A stretch of DNA of 64,000 nt from Pseudomonas sp. Au-Pse12 (GCF_021341665.1 NZ_JAJTTH010000009.1:1-64000); one strand, 5' to 3'; shown: positions 27,631 to 36,672, counted from the first letter of the stretch. The notes: a model not told the origin generated them from the letters alone. Program-made: numbers and translations.

Positions 27631-28254
27631 CGGAATCGGACGCTCATTCGAAAAAATCCGCCATGGGATAGTGTTCGGGAGTGGGGCGAGTTGCCGCTTG
27701 ATAGTTGTGTTGTATCGGGCTGTCCGTGCCGCGCCGCACTATAGTTCGGAGGGCAATAGAAGAACAAGATGCGGATAATTGAGATTGTGTTCCAGATCAT
27801 TGTCTGGTGGGATTTTCCAGATAATCCGCGTGGCGGATTGTTTGATCTTTGGGGGGCATATGCCGTGCAAGCAATGGCTGTCGGTATTTCAGGGGGGGGT
27901 GTAGTGCCTATTTTCTGACGCTTAGAAAATGACGCATGAACATTCTGAGTGTTGTTGAAAGTTATCTTTCGGACGGGCTTTTATTAACTAACTCCAGTTT
28001 TCAGGCTCATTCTTTTCAGGCTTGAAGTTGCAGTTTTCGGTGTGCTCCTCACTGTTCGCCGCAAATAGCATCTTGTTATTCAGCGTGCTAATAAAACCCT
28101 CATGAATGATGGGGCGGGGTAGGGCTGCATGGCGAGATCTGCCGCTGTTTTTCGGCTCTCGCAATTGATGCGTCGCCCCATGTTCCCGGCGGCTGAAATA
28201 AGGTGTTCCAAGGCGCGGAGGCAACTTGACGGAGCTAGAGGGAAGAGTTTTCGA
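27631..28254. other. AT-rich intergenic region
   Basis: About 620 bases with clearly lower GC than the surroundings. It should contain the promoter of the receiver/CheX-like gene. Several short open frames exist but none is supported by a ribosome binding site or by any pattern I recognise. No repeat or structured RNA was identified. Confidence 0.4.
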
Positions 28255-28893
28255 TCAGGAATTCCGAGTGGCATGGAACAGCATCTGGGCAATGGGCCCG
28301 GCCAGCTCTTCGACGGCCTGGCGCTCCTGGCCGGCACGTGCACGAATGCCGATGCTATGGGCGGTCGAGGTCAGGAGAAACCCCAGGACGCCGACTTCGG
28401 TGTTGGCAGGCAGCTCGCCCGCTTCGACGGCATCCTGCAGCCGGGTCAGCAGTTGTTCATCCATGTCGTGCAGTACGTCGTCCAGGAGCTGGCGAATCTG
28501 CGGGTCCACCAGGGCCTCCGCGGTGGCTGTGGAGACCACGGCGCAGCCGCTGATGCCGGTGTCGGGGTGCTCTGCTTCAAGTTCGATGGCCGCCTTCAGG
28601 TAACGCTCGATGACGTCAGCGAACGAGTTATCGCCGGCGTGGGCTTCGAGGGCTCGGCCAAAATGCCTTTGGGCATGGTCTCGAAAGCGCTGCATGGCCT
28701 TGATGTAGATGGTTCTTTTATCCCCCAGACCCGCGTACAGGCTCGGCCGGTTCATGCCGGTGGCGGTGGCGAGGTCATCCAGCGAGGTTCCAGAAAAACC
28801 GCCCTTCCAGAAGGCTTGCAGGGCTCGTTCCAGAGCCAGCTCGGGATCATAGGCGCGAGGACGGCCACGAGGTTTGCTTATGGGGTCGGTCAT
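28255..28893 (-). CDS. TetR family regulator of the RND/isocyanide locus
   Basis: The 212-residue protein has the TetR DNA-binding domain (GTSLDDLATATGMNRPSLYAGLGDKRTIY) after a basic tail PRGRPRAYDPE. The C-terminal half is helical and ligand-binding. It lies divergent from the RND adaptor gene, and a palindrome overlaps the probable adaptor promoter, so it most likely represses the pump and perhaps the genes downstream. The inducer is unknown; a natural guess is the product of the neighbouring isocyanide synthases. Confidence 0.92.
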   Translation of the reverse strand: MTDPISKPRGRPRAYDPELALERALQAFWKGGFSGTSLDDLATATGMNRPSLYAGLGDKRTIYIKAMQRFRDHAQRHFGRALEAHAGDNSFADVIERYLKAAIELEAEHPDTGISGCAVVSTATAEALVDPQIRQLLDDVLHDMDEQLLTRLQDAVEAGELPANTEVGVLGFLLTSTAHSIGIRARAGQERQAVEELAGPIAQMLFHATRNS

Positions 28894-28926
28894 AGTGTTC
28901 CTGCTCTGGGTTCAGATAATTCTGCA

Positions 28927-28955
28927 TTGACGAATATTATTCGGACTGGTACAAA
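28927..28955 (+). promoter_or_regulatory. Probable sigma-70 promoter of the RND operon
   Basis: TTGACG (28927-28932) and TACAAA (28950-28955) are separated by exactly 17 bases, which fits a sigma-70 promoter reading toward the adaptor gene. The -10 overlaps the candidate TetR operator. Confidence 0.6.
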
Positions 28956-28970
28956 ATTCAACTTTTGTGC
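28949..28970. promoter_or_regulatory. Candidate TetR operator
   Basis: GTACAAAA (28949-28956) and TTTTGTGC (28963-28970) form an inverted repeat with one mismatch and a six-base spacer. A further GTACAAAAT copy lies at 28977-28985. The site sits over the -10 element, so TetR binding there would block transcription of the pump genes. Confidence 0.55.
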
Positions 28971-29046
28971 GGGTCAGTACAAAATAAGAATGGGCCCTTT
29001 TCCGCTGGGCTAGTCAGCGCATCCGTCCACGGGCGAGTTAGCAAGC

Positions 29047-30183
29047 ATGAAAACAAAAAATGTGTTCGGCTCCTTTTCCATGGCCGCTCCTGGCTGTGTC
29101 CGCAAGGGGCTCATGGTGGTCTTGGCTGTGGTGTCGTCGGCAATCACTTCCGGCTGCGGTGAAGCCCCGGCAGCGGTTGACCATCCATTGGCCGTGCGGG
29201 TGACCCAGGTACGCCTGGAGCACGATGCAATGTCCGGCTTGGTGCTCTCCGGCACTGTGGTTCCGCGGGTAGAAAGCCAGATGGCGTTTCGCGTTTCCGG
29301 GCGTATCGTCGAACGCCCGGTGGATGTGGGGGCGCAGGTCAAGGCCGGGGCGATGCTGGTGCGTCTGGATGAGGTGCCGTTCCGTCTGGCCGTGGACGAA
29401 GCCGAGGCGTTGCTGGCTCAGGAGCAAGGAACCCTTGGGCGAGTCGAGCGTGACGTCCAGCGCCATCGCACCCTGGTCGAGAGCGGGGCGATCGCCAGGG
29501 CCGACTTCGATGCCTTGGAAACGCTCCAGAGCACCGCGCGGGCAGGTGTTCAGGCCGCCCGCAGCCGCTTGCAGCAGGCTCGCAACAATCTCATCTACAG
29601 CACTTTGTCGGCACCCGTGGAGGTGACGGTGGCCGCAGTGCATGCCGAAGTGGGGCAAGTGGTGCAATCAGGCATGCCGATCATGCAGGTGGCGTTTTCC
29701 GGGCGCCGGGAGGTGCAAATGGATGTGCCTGAAGTGCAGGTCGCAGCCATTGCCGTGGGGCAGTCGGTGAGTGTTTCCTTGTTGAGTTCTGCGTCCGAGG
29801 TACTTGAAGGCAAAGTGCGTGAAATTGCTCCTATGGCCGATCCGGCCACCCGGACTTTTCGGGTGCGCGTGACACTCGACTCCTTGCCTGCCTCGGCCCG
29901 ATTGGGCATGACCGCCGCCGTGCAGATCAACTCACCGATTTCCCAGCCACATATTCGTTTGCCCCTGACAGCACTGTTTCAGAAAGACCGCCAGCCCGCT
30001 GTGTGGGTGTTGGCGCCGGGTAGCGAGCATGTGCGGCTGCGGTCGGTGAAAGTTGGGGCGCTCGCCACTGATACCTTTAGTGTGATTGATGGGCTGGTTC
30101 CCGGTGAGGAAGTGGTCACGGCTGGGGTGCATCGCCTTGATGAACAGCAGAAAGTTCAAGCCTGGGGCGGGAGATTGCCATGA
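29047..30183 (+). CDS. RND efflux periplasmic adaptor (membrane fusion) lipoprotein
   Basis: The 378-residue protein has a lipoprotein signal peptide with Cys37 in ITSGC. The HlyD-type layout is visible: ESQMAFRVSGRIVERPVDVG in the lipoyl/hairpin region, a helical hairpin from about 115 to 180, and the beta-barrel and membrane-proximal parts. It links the inner-membrane RND pump to an outer-membrane channel. It overlaps the permease gene by four bases (ATGA), so the two are translationally coupled. No outer-membrane factor gene is present, so the pump must borrow one such as an OprM/TolC-type channel. Confidence 0.94.
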   Translation: MKTKNVFGSFSMAAPGCVRKGLMVVLAVVSSAITSGCGEAPAAVDHPLAVRVTQVRLEHDAMSGLVLSGTVVPRVESQMAFRVSGRIVERPVDVGAQVKAGAMLVRLDEVPFRLAVDEAEALLAQEQGTLGRVERDVQRHRTLVESGAIARADFDALETLQSTARAGVQAARSRLQQARNNLIYSTLSAPVEVTVAAVHAEVGQVVQSGMPIMQVAFSGRREVQMDVPEVQVAAIAVGQSVSVSLLSSASEVLEGKVREIAPMADPATRTFRVRVTLDSLPASARLGMTAAVQINSPISQPHIRLPLTALFQKDRQPAVWVLAPGSEHVRLRSVKVGALATDTFSVIDGLVPGEEVVTAGVHRLDEQQKVQAWGGRLP

Positions 30184-33100
30184 ACCGGTTCAATCTGTCG
30201 GCCTGGGGGCTGCGTCACGGTTCGCTGGTGGTCTTCACCATGATTCTGTCGCTGTTGATGGGGGTGGTGGCTTATTTCCAGTTGGGGCGCGCTGAAGATC
30301 CCAGCCTGACGATCAAGGTCATGACCATCGATGTTGCCTGGCCGGGCGCGACGACCCTGGACCTGGAACGGCAGGTGGTCGAAAGGATCCAGCGGACGCT
30401 GCAGGAGGTCCCGAACTACGACTACACCACCAGCTACGTACGGCCTGGGCAGGCGACCCTGTTCCTGGTGCTCAAGGACTGGACGCGTAAGGCGCAGATC
30501 CGTGAAAGCTGGTATCAGGCGCGCAAGCGCGTGAAGGACATGCAGCACACCTTGCCCGCAGGCGTGCAAGGGCCTTTTTTCAACGATGACTTTGGCGACA
30601 CCTTCGGTTCTATCTATGCTTTTCATGCCGATGGCTTCGACGACGGGCAAATGAAGCAGGTGCTGCTGGCGGCCCGCGAGCGCCTGCTGCAAGTGCCTGA
30701 CATCTCCAAAGTGCAACTGCTGGGAGTCCAGGAGCAGCGTTTCTATATCGAGTTCAGCCATGTGCAATTGGCTCAACTGGGCATTGCTCCCCAGCAGTTG
30801 TTCGCCAGCCTGCAGCAGCAGAACGTGGTGGAACCTTCCGGTGTGATTGAAGGGCCACGGGCTCGTATCTACCTGCGGGTGGAGGGTGCTGCACGCGGGG
30901 TTGAGGATATCGAGAACGTGGCGGTTAACGTCGGAGCACGAGTTTTTCGCCTGGGCGATGTGAGCAAGGTTTCACGAGGCTTTACCGACCCGCCGACGAT
31001 GTCCATGCGCCGTGACGCACAGCGTGTTACGGGGTTGGCGGTGTCCATGGTGGATAACGGTGACATTCTTCAACTGGGCCAACGTCTGGATCAAAGCATC
31101 GCCGAGATCCAGCGCTCCCTGCCGGCCGGGATCATGATCGAGAAAATTGTCGACCAGCCGACTCTGGTTCGGCACTCGGTTAATGAGTTCCTCGGGCATT
31201 TTCTCCTGGCCCTGATCATCGTGCTGGGCGTCAGCCTGCTCATGCTGGGCTTGCGCACAGGCCTGGTGGTGGCGTTGTCAGTGCCTCTGGTACTGGGCAT
31301 CACGTTCTTCATCATGTGGTGTCTGGGTATCAACCTGCAGCGCATCTCCCTGGGCGCGCTGATCATCGCCCTGGGACTGTTGGTGGATGACGCGATCATC
31401 GCGGTGGAAATGATGCAGGTGAAAATGGAACAGGGCTGGGATCGTATCCGCTCCGCCTCGTTTGCCTGGACCTCCACCGCGTTCCCGATGCTGACGGGCA
31501 CCCTGATTACTGCAGCCGGCTTCGTGCCGGTCGGTTTCGCGCAGTCGTCCACCAGTGAATTCACGGGTTCGATATTCTGGGTAGTGGGTATCTCGCTTCT
31601 GGTTTCCTGGTGGGTGGCGGTCCTGTTCACCCCATTCCTGGGGGCCAAGCTGCTACCCGATGTCGAGCGTCATCCTGCCGACCCGCCGAGAGGGGGGACG
31701 CAGCATCGTTTTCAGCATTGGTTCAGCGGCAGGATTACTTGGTGTGTCAACCATCGAAAGCGAGTCATCGCCGCGACTATTGTTACCTTCGTCATCTCCC
31801 TCGTGGCATTTCAATGGGTGCCTCAGCAGTTCTTCCCTGACTCTCCGCGGGAGGAAATTCTCATCGATGTGCATTTGGAAGAGGGCGCTAGCTATGCCGC
31901 GACACTGGCTAAGACCGAGGAGGTAGAGCAACTCCTGTTGCACGATGAAAGGGTAAGGAACGTGACCGCCTACGTGGGTAGCGGCTCACCGCGCTTCTAT
32001 CTGGCGCTTGATCCGGAAACGCCCAAGCTCAACTACGCGCAACTGATTGTCTATCCGCATGAGATCAAGCAGGCCAGTGTCCTGGCTGCCGATTTAAGAG
32101 CACGCTTGGACAGTGAGTTTTCGGACATCCGCACCCGGGTCTACCGTCTGGAACTGGGGCCGACGGTAGGCTATCCCGTGCAGTTCCGAGTACGTGGGGC
32201 CGACCCCGATACCGTGCGCAGCATAGCCGGTGAGGTGCGTGACCTTATGCGCGGGCATCCTCAGCTGCGTGACGTCAATCTGCAGTGGAACGAACTCACC
32301 AAGTCCCTGCGTTTTGTCATCGACCAGGATCGCGCTCGAGCCTTGGGGCTGAACACTCAGGATATTTCCCGAACGCTGCAGACGCTGGTCAGTGGCGCTA
32401 CGGTTTCCCAGGTACGTGAAGGGACCGAGTCGATCGATGTCGTGGTGCGTGCCACCGAACAGGAGCGCTTGAACGCATTGCAGATCGGCGATTTGACCCT
32501 GCGTACGGCCAGTGGCCGTAGTGTTCCCTTGAGTCAGGTGGCGGTGATCGAGCCGGTCCTGGAGGAGGGTGGATTGTGGACCCGTAACCGCTTGCCCGCG
32601 CTCAGCGTTCGCGCTGACGTCTTGGCGGGAGCCCAGGCTCCCGATGTCTCCCGGCAGATCGAGCCCATGCTGCAAGACATTCGTCAGCGGTTGCCAGTGG
32701 GCTACTCCATCGAAACCGGGGGGGCGATCGAAGAGAGTGCGAAGGCCGACTCTGCGATTCAGGCGGTGATGCCACTGATGCTGGTGCTTTGGGCCGTGTT
32801 CTTGATGATCCAGCTACAAAGCTTCAGTCGGATGTTCATGGTCATCCTTACAGCACCCTTGGGAATGATTGGCGTCAGCCTATCGCTATTGGTGTCCGGA
32901 ATGCCTTTTGGGTTTGTTGCCACTTTGGGGGTGATCGCCCTGGCGGGGATGATCATGCGTAATTCAGTGATCCTGGTGGACCAGATAGATCGCGATATTG
33001 CTGCTGGTAGCGAGCCGCAACAGGCGATCGTGGATGCCACGGTGCGCCGTACGCGTCCGGTCGTACTCACGGCGTTAGCCGCCATCCTGGCAATGATTCC

Positions 33101-33257
33101 CCTGACCCTGTCGACCCTTTGGGGACCGATGGCGATCGCCATCATGGGAGGCCTGGCGGTAGCAACGGTGCTGACCCTGTTCTTCGTTCCTGCCTTGTAT
33201 GCCGCCTGGTTCCGGGTTGGGACCGTTGTCAGTCCAGCTACGGCGGCAATGGTATGA
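30180..33257 (+). CDS. RND multidrug efflux permease (TriC-like AcrB family)
   Basis: The 1025-residue protein has the complete RND layout: a first membrane helix, the porter domain (EDPSLTIKVMTIDVAWPGAT), the membrane block with GLLVDDAIIAVEMMQ that holds the paired aspartates of proton relay, a second porter half and a C-terminal helix block (GVIALAGMIMRNSVILVDQ). Such pumps export hydrophobic compounds using the proton gradient. The porter sequence resembles the TriC branch from memory. The isocyanide synthase genes begin 88 bases downstream on the same strand, so they may share transcription. Confidence 0.95.
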   Translation: MNRFNLSAWGLRHGSLVVFTMILSLLMGVVAYFQLGRAEDPSLTIKVMTIDVAWPGATTLDLERQVVERIQRTLQEVPNYDYTTSYVRPGQATLFLVLKDWTRKAQIRESWYQARKRVKDMQHTLPAGVQGPFFNDDFGDTFGSIYAFHADGFDDGQMKQVLLAARERLLQVPDISKVQLLGVQEQRFYIEFSHVQLAQLGIAPQQLFASLQQQNVVEPSGVIEGPRARIYLRVEGAARGVEDIENVAVNVGARVFRLGDVSKVSRGFTDPPTMSMRRDAQRVTGLAVSMVDNGDILQLGQRLDQSIAEIQRSLPAGIMIEKIVDQPTLVRHSVNEFLGHFLLALIIVLGVSLLMLGLRTGLVVALSVPLVLGITFFIMWCLGINLQRISLGALIIALGLLVDDAIIAVEMMQVKMEQGWDRIRSASFAWTSTAFPMLTGTLITAAGFVPVGFAQSSTSEFTGSIFWVVGISLLVSWWVAVLFTPFLGAKLLPDVERHPADPPRGGTQHRFQHWFSGRITWCVNHRKRVIAATIVTFVISLVAFQWVPQQFFPDSPREEILIDVHLEEGASYAATLAKTEEVEQLLLHDERVRNVTAYVGSGSPRFYLALDPETPKLNYAQLIVYPHEIKQASVLAADLRARLDSEFSDIRTRVYRLELGPTVGYPVQFRVRGADPDTVRSIAGEVRDLMRGHPQLRDVNLQWNELTKSLRFVIDQDRARALGLNTQDISRTLQTLVSGATVSQVREGTESIDVVVRATEQERLNALQIGDLTLRTASGRSVPLSQVAVIEPVLEEGGLWTRNRLPALSVRADVLAGAQAPDVSRQIEPMLQDIRQRLPVGYSIETGGAIEESAKADSAIQAVMPLMLVLWAVFLMIQLQSFSRMFMVILTAPLGMIGVSLSLLVSGMPFGFVATLGVIALAGMIMRNSVILVDQIDRDIAAGSEPQQAIVDATVRRTRPVVLTALAAILAMIPLTLSTLWGPMAIAIMGGLAVATVLTLFFVPALYAAWFRVGTVVSPATAAMV

Positions 33258-33345
33258 GAACCGTGGCTCGGGCAGGAGGCGCAAGAGGGTGGATCTCGAA
33301 TATTGAGTGAGCCTGTAATGGGTAAGTCTGTTGGAGGTGGTCGTC

Positions 33346-34347
33346 ATGAGATTGAATGGTGCTGCTGATTCTCCAGTTGCCAGTGCGCTGGAGTCTCAGG
33401 TTGAGAGTGTTGCTCTGGAAGTAATTAAAATAATTTTCAAACGCTGTTGTTTTATCGATGATGAAGGGCGAGAGCTTGAAGTGGAGGGGAAGGACGATAA
33501 GTCTGCAGGGGAAGTCATGTATCACCTGCAACGAATCATGCATTTTGTGCGGCGAGGTATTGCCGTTGAATTGGTGCTTCCAGCTTTTCCTGGTAAATCT
33601 CCCAATAGAAACAAAACGCTGAGCAATATGCCTGATTATGCTGAGTTTCATGCGCTAGATAACTTGCATGGGCTATGTGAGGAAATAAGGCTGAAGTATT
33701 CGCCGGGAGCAAGAATCAATATTTGCTCGGATGGTTATGTCTTTTCCGATATTGTCAGAATCAGTGATGATGATGTGAAAGCCTATACCAGTGAAATCGA
33801 GGACTACTGTGCAATTCGCTATCCCACCAGCTTTGCTATGTATGATCTGCGCGATGTCTACAGAGAGTTGGGCTGTTTGAGTTCCATGCGGGAGGAGTTG
33901 CTGTTGCAGTACGGGACCTCCTTCATGACCTTGAAGCGCTTGGTGCTGGAGGATAAAGCCTATGAAAGTATGTATAAGGGAATTACTCGGTTTCTTTGTG
34001 AGGACTATTCCGGGCTGCCTGTGTTTTCCAATGCCAGCAGAACGTTAGTTCAGAAAACAGCGCGTAGTTCAGCATACCGTGTAATGCAGAGAAGCGAAGC
34101 CTGGAGTGCGTTGCTCGAAGTGAAGTTTCCTGATGCTATTCGCCTTTCAATTCACCCGCAGATCAGAGGCTCCAGGAAAATAGGCGTGAAGCTGGTGCCT
34201 AGCAGTGATTTATGGAGGACTCCTTGGCACTCCGTGGCGGTAGAGGAAAAAGGTGGAGTAAAACTGGAGCGGCGAGACAAGGTAGATGAGATAAATAATA
34301 ACTTGTTGTTTAAGTGTGGCAGGCCATTTGGTTATGTAAGCGATTGA
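33346..34347 (+). CDS. Isocyanide synthase, PvcA/DIT1 family (stand-alone)
   Basis: The 333-residue protein carries the family hallmarks LPAFPGKSPN, NMPDYAEFHALDNL, ICSDGYVFSD, DAIRLSIHPQ and TPWHSVAV. PvcA enzymes turn the amino group of an amino acid (often tyrosine or tryptophan) into an isonitrile using ribulose 5-phosphate as carbon donor. Length is that of a single-domain family member. GGAGG lies eight bases before the ATG at 33346. The gene is visibly AT-richer than the pump genes before it. It could instead make a formylated amino acid, as yeast DIT1 does. It forms a set with the next two genes. Confidence 0.9.
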   Translation: MRLNGAADSPVASALESQVESVALEVIKIIFKRCCFIDDEGRELEVEGKDDKSAGEVMYHLQRIMHFVRRGIAVELVLPAFPGKSPNRNKTLSNMPDYAEFHALDNLHGLCEEIRLKYSPGARINICSDGYVFSDIVRISDDDVKAYTSEIEDYCAIRYPTSFAMYDLRDVYRELGCLSSMREELLLQYGTSFMTLKRLVLEDKAYESMYKGITRFLCEDYSGLPVFSNASRTLVQKTARSSAYRVMQRSEAWSALLEVKFPDAIRLSIHPQIRGSRKIGVKLVPSSDLWRTPWHSVAVEEKGGVKLERRDKVDEINNNLLFKCGRPFGYVSD

Positions 34348-34453
34348 TGGCTGGCGGTCGGAAGTTGAAATATTGCTTTTGAGTGAAGGGGGTGTTTTCA
34401 AGCTTTGAAAGGAATTCTAAAGCGGCGTTTCTTGGTCCATGGAGGTGGAAGTA

Positions 34454-34915
34454 GTGGCTGGGATAATGAATTTTCGCATATTGACTGATTTTATCTGGAC
34501 GGGTGGGCAGCCCGATGAAGAACAGATCAGTAAGTTGCAAGAGCAGGGCGTGACAACAATCGTCAACATCGCACCCTATGACGAGCGCTACTCAATCGAG
34601 GATGAGCCCGGGCTGGTGAAATCGTTAGGCATGAACTATCACCACCACCCGGTTGATTTTAGTAGGCCAACATTAAACGATTATGCAGTGGTCAAGAATA
34701 TCGTTAAGCAGTATCCGGATGAGCGAATTTTCATCCATTGCGCTGCCAATTATCGTGTCAGTGTGTTTCTCGCAAATTTTGCTGTGGATGAGTTGGGCTG
34801 GACTGTAAAGCGTCGAGACGATTTTATTGGTGGTGTGTGGGATTTAAACGGATTTTTCGTATGGAGCAGTTTTCATAATGAACTTGCTCGTTCAATTGAA
34901 AGGGATATCTCATGA
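34454..34915 (+). CDS. Dual-specificity/tyrosine phosphatase-fold protein with shortened signature loop
   Basis: A protein of about 153 residues with the phosphatase fold: WTGGQPDEEQISKLQEQGV near the start, INIAPYDERY, and the signature region FIHCAANYRVSVFLANF. The canonical loop is Cys-x5-Arg, but here the spacing is Cys-x4-Arg (HCAANYR). I recall the same short loop in a proteobacterial phosphatase-like family, so it may be a family trait. I start at a GTG at 34454, eight bases after GGAGG; ATG codons at 34439 and 34466 are alternatives. It overlaps the next gene by four bases, so it belongs to the isocyanide operon. Confidence 0.8.
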   Translation: MAGIMNFRILTDFIWTGGQPDEEQISKLQEQGVTTIVNIAPYDERYSIEDEPGLVKSLGMNYHHHPVDFSRPTLNDYAVVKNIVKQYPDERIFIHCAANYRVSVFLANFAVDELGWTVKRRDDFIGGVWDLNGFFVWSSFHNELARSIERDIS

Positions 34916-36672
34916 GAAGTAAGTGTTTGCAGTTGAATGCCATTTCTGATGTTTTTGAAGGGTTTCTGATCAAGGATAGAAATGATCAGTTTGCTAGCGA
35001 GGGGCATGTCCACTTTAAGGAAAAGCTGTTGCCATATATCGAGGCAGGCGAACCCATCGAGTTTGTTTTGGCTGGTTTTCCCTGTAAATCCCCTAACTTC
35101 GTAGAGAAGTCTTTTGGCGTCATGCCTGACTACGGAGAGGTCGTCGCATTGAAGAGAATTGAGGAACTGAGCCGGAGCGTGGCAAGTGTGTATGCCCCAG
35201 GTTGTCAAATCATCCTCATCAGCGATGGTTTTACCTTTAATGACATCGTGGGCGTTCCCGATGCGGTGTGCGATGCCTACAACAAGTCGCTGCGAAGCAT
35301 TGCAGGTCTGCACGCCGTTGTCTGGAAGGAGCTCAGTGATTTCTTTCCCCATGCAGACACTGCCGAAAAACTCAGGAAGGCGCTGATCAAGAACGCCAGT
35401 CTGCCTTGCAAGGGGATTGAGGATTTGAAGCGACGGGCGTTGTGCAACCTTGAGTTGAGTACTGCCCACGATAAGCTCTGCGGCTATCTCTACAATGACA
35501 TGCGTCTGCATCGGCAAGATGGGCAGTCGGACGATGAATACCTGTCTGCGCTGGGTCAGAAAGCCTACGAAATGATGTACCGGGGAATGGCCCTGAATGC
35601 CCTCATCGAACAGCACTTTCCTGATGCCGTCAGGCTTTCGGTACACCAGTATTCGAATGCTGGCCCGAAGTTCACGCTGGGCTTTGTCGCTGGGGCAACC
35701 AAAGTGCTTCAACCTTGGCATTCGGTGCCGGTGCTGACACGTTCAGGTACGGTTGAACTGCTGCCCAACGCCTGTGTCGACAAGGATGCTCATGCTCTTT
35801 TGACTTCGGATGGTGCTCCCTGGTTGTACCTTGAGTTGGATAAGCCGAGTGACGGCCAGTTCACGTACAAGTTGGTCAAGAAACCCAGCTTTGGCGTGGA
35901 AATATCTTCGACGGGAAATACCGCGCCGGAAAGCCTCTCTGCAGACTTCATGCAGTCGATCGTTCGCCAGTTTGGATTTGTCTGTATCCGGGGCTCTGAT
36001 TTCAAGGAGATGGAGGAGCTGACCCGCTATAGCCAGAGGTTTGGCGAAATCTACCATTGGAAGTTTGGAGCCGTGCATGTAGTGAAACCGGCGGACAAAC
36101 CTGACGGGTTCGTGCACTCGCTGGAAAAAACTCCCCTTCACTGGGACTTGAGCATGCTTCCTCTGGACCATGAAAAAGTGAAGGACAACGAGTGGTTTGC
36201 TGCCTCGCTGTTTATGCTTTATTGCAAGCAACCGCCGCAACCTGGCGAGGGATGCACCACATTGGTCGACGGCCGACTCGTACTGGACATGATCGCGCCG
36301 GAGCGTAAAACGCAATGGAGCCGGATGACACTCACCTACGACACCCGGATGACCTATTTTGGCGGCGTACCCAGAACCTACCCGTTGATTTATCGGCACC
36401 CTGAAACCGGAGAGCAAATACTGCGCTATCAGGAAGGCAGTGACTCCGAACTGCAAAAATTCAGCGTTTCAGTCGATGGTGTTTCGGCCAGTGAGAGTTC
36501 TCTACTAACCCATGAGATCAATCAGTTGATCTATGACGAGCAATGCATGATCGCCCACGAATGGAAGGCCGGTGATTTGCTCATCGTTGATAACTGGCTG
36601 ACCCTTCACGGGCGTAGCGCCATGTCGGCCAGCTCGAAATCCAGGGAGCTGTGGCGGGTTCAGGTCTATTGA
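34912..36672 (+). CDS. Isocyanide synthase fused to Fe(II)/2-oxoglutarate oxygenase (PvcA-PvcB fusion)
   Basis: The 586-residue protein has an N-terminal PvcA domain (LAGFPCKSPN, VMPDYGEVVALKRIEEL, LISDGFTFNDIVG, AVRLSVHQ, QPWHSVPV) and a C-terminal TauD-like oxygenase domain. The oxygenase has a complete iron triad, H410-x-D412 in PLHWDLS and H566 in LHGRS, with an arginine at 578 or 582 fit to bind 2-oxoglutarate. In separate form, PvcB-type enzymes desaturate or modify the isonitrile made by PvcA. The fusion implies direct hand-over of the intermediate. The ATG overlaps the phosphatase stop. Low GC marks this gene and the one at 33346. Confidence 0.93.
   Translation: MRSKCLQLNAISDVFEGFLIKDRNDQFASEGHVHFKEKLLPYIEAGEPIEFVLAGFPCKSPNFVEKSFGVMPDYGEVVALKRIEELSRSVASVYAPGCQIILISDGFTFNDIVGVPDAVCDAYNKSLRSIAGLHAVVWKELSDFFPHADTAEKLRKALIKNASLPCKGIEDLKRRALCNLELSTAHDKLCGYLYNDMRLHRQDGQSDDEYLSALGQKAYEMMYRGMALNALIEQHFPDAVRLSVHQYSNAGPKFTLGFVAGATKVLQPWHSVPVLTRSGTVELLPNACVDKDAHALLTSDGAPWLYLELDKPSDGQFTYKLVKKPSFGVEISSTGNTAPESLSADFMQSIVRQFGFVCIRGSDFKEMEELTRYSQRFGEIYHWKFGAVHVVKPADKPDGFVHSLEKTPLHWDLSMLPLDHEKVKDNEWFAASLFMLYCKQPPQPGEGCTTLVDGRLVLDMIAPERKTQWSRMTLTYDTRMTYFGGVPRTYPLIYRHPETGEQILRYQEGSDSELQKFSVSVDGVSASESSLLTHEINQLIYDEQCMIAHEWKAGDLLIVDNWLTLHGRSAMSASSKSRELWRVQVY

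Noticed and set aside
27780..28250. Small coding genes in the AT-rich gap before the TetR gene
   Set aside because: The frames at 27988-28224 and 28080-28343 overlap each other and the TetR gene, lack binding sites, and match no pattern I know.
8123..36672. A functional link between the orphan ketosynthase and the isocyanide cluster
   Set aside because: They are about 24 kb apart with unrelated housekeeping genes between. Only similar AT-richness connects them, which is not enough.
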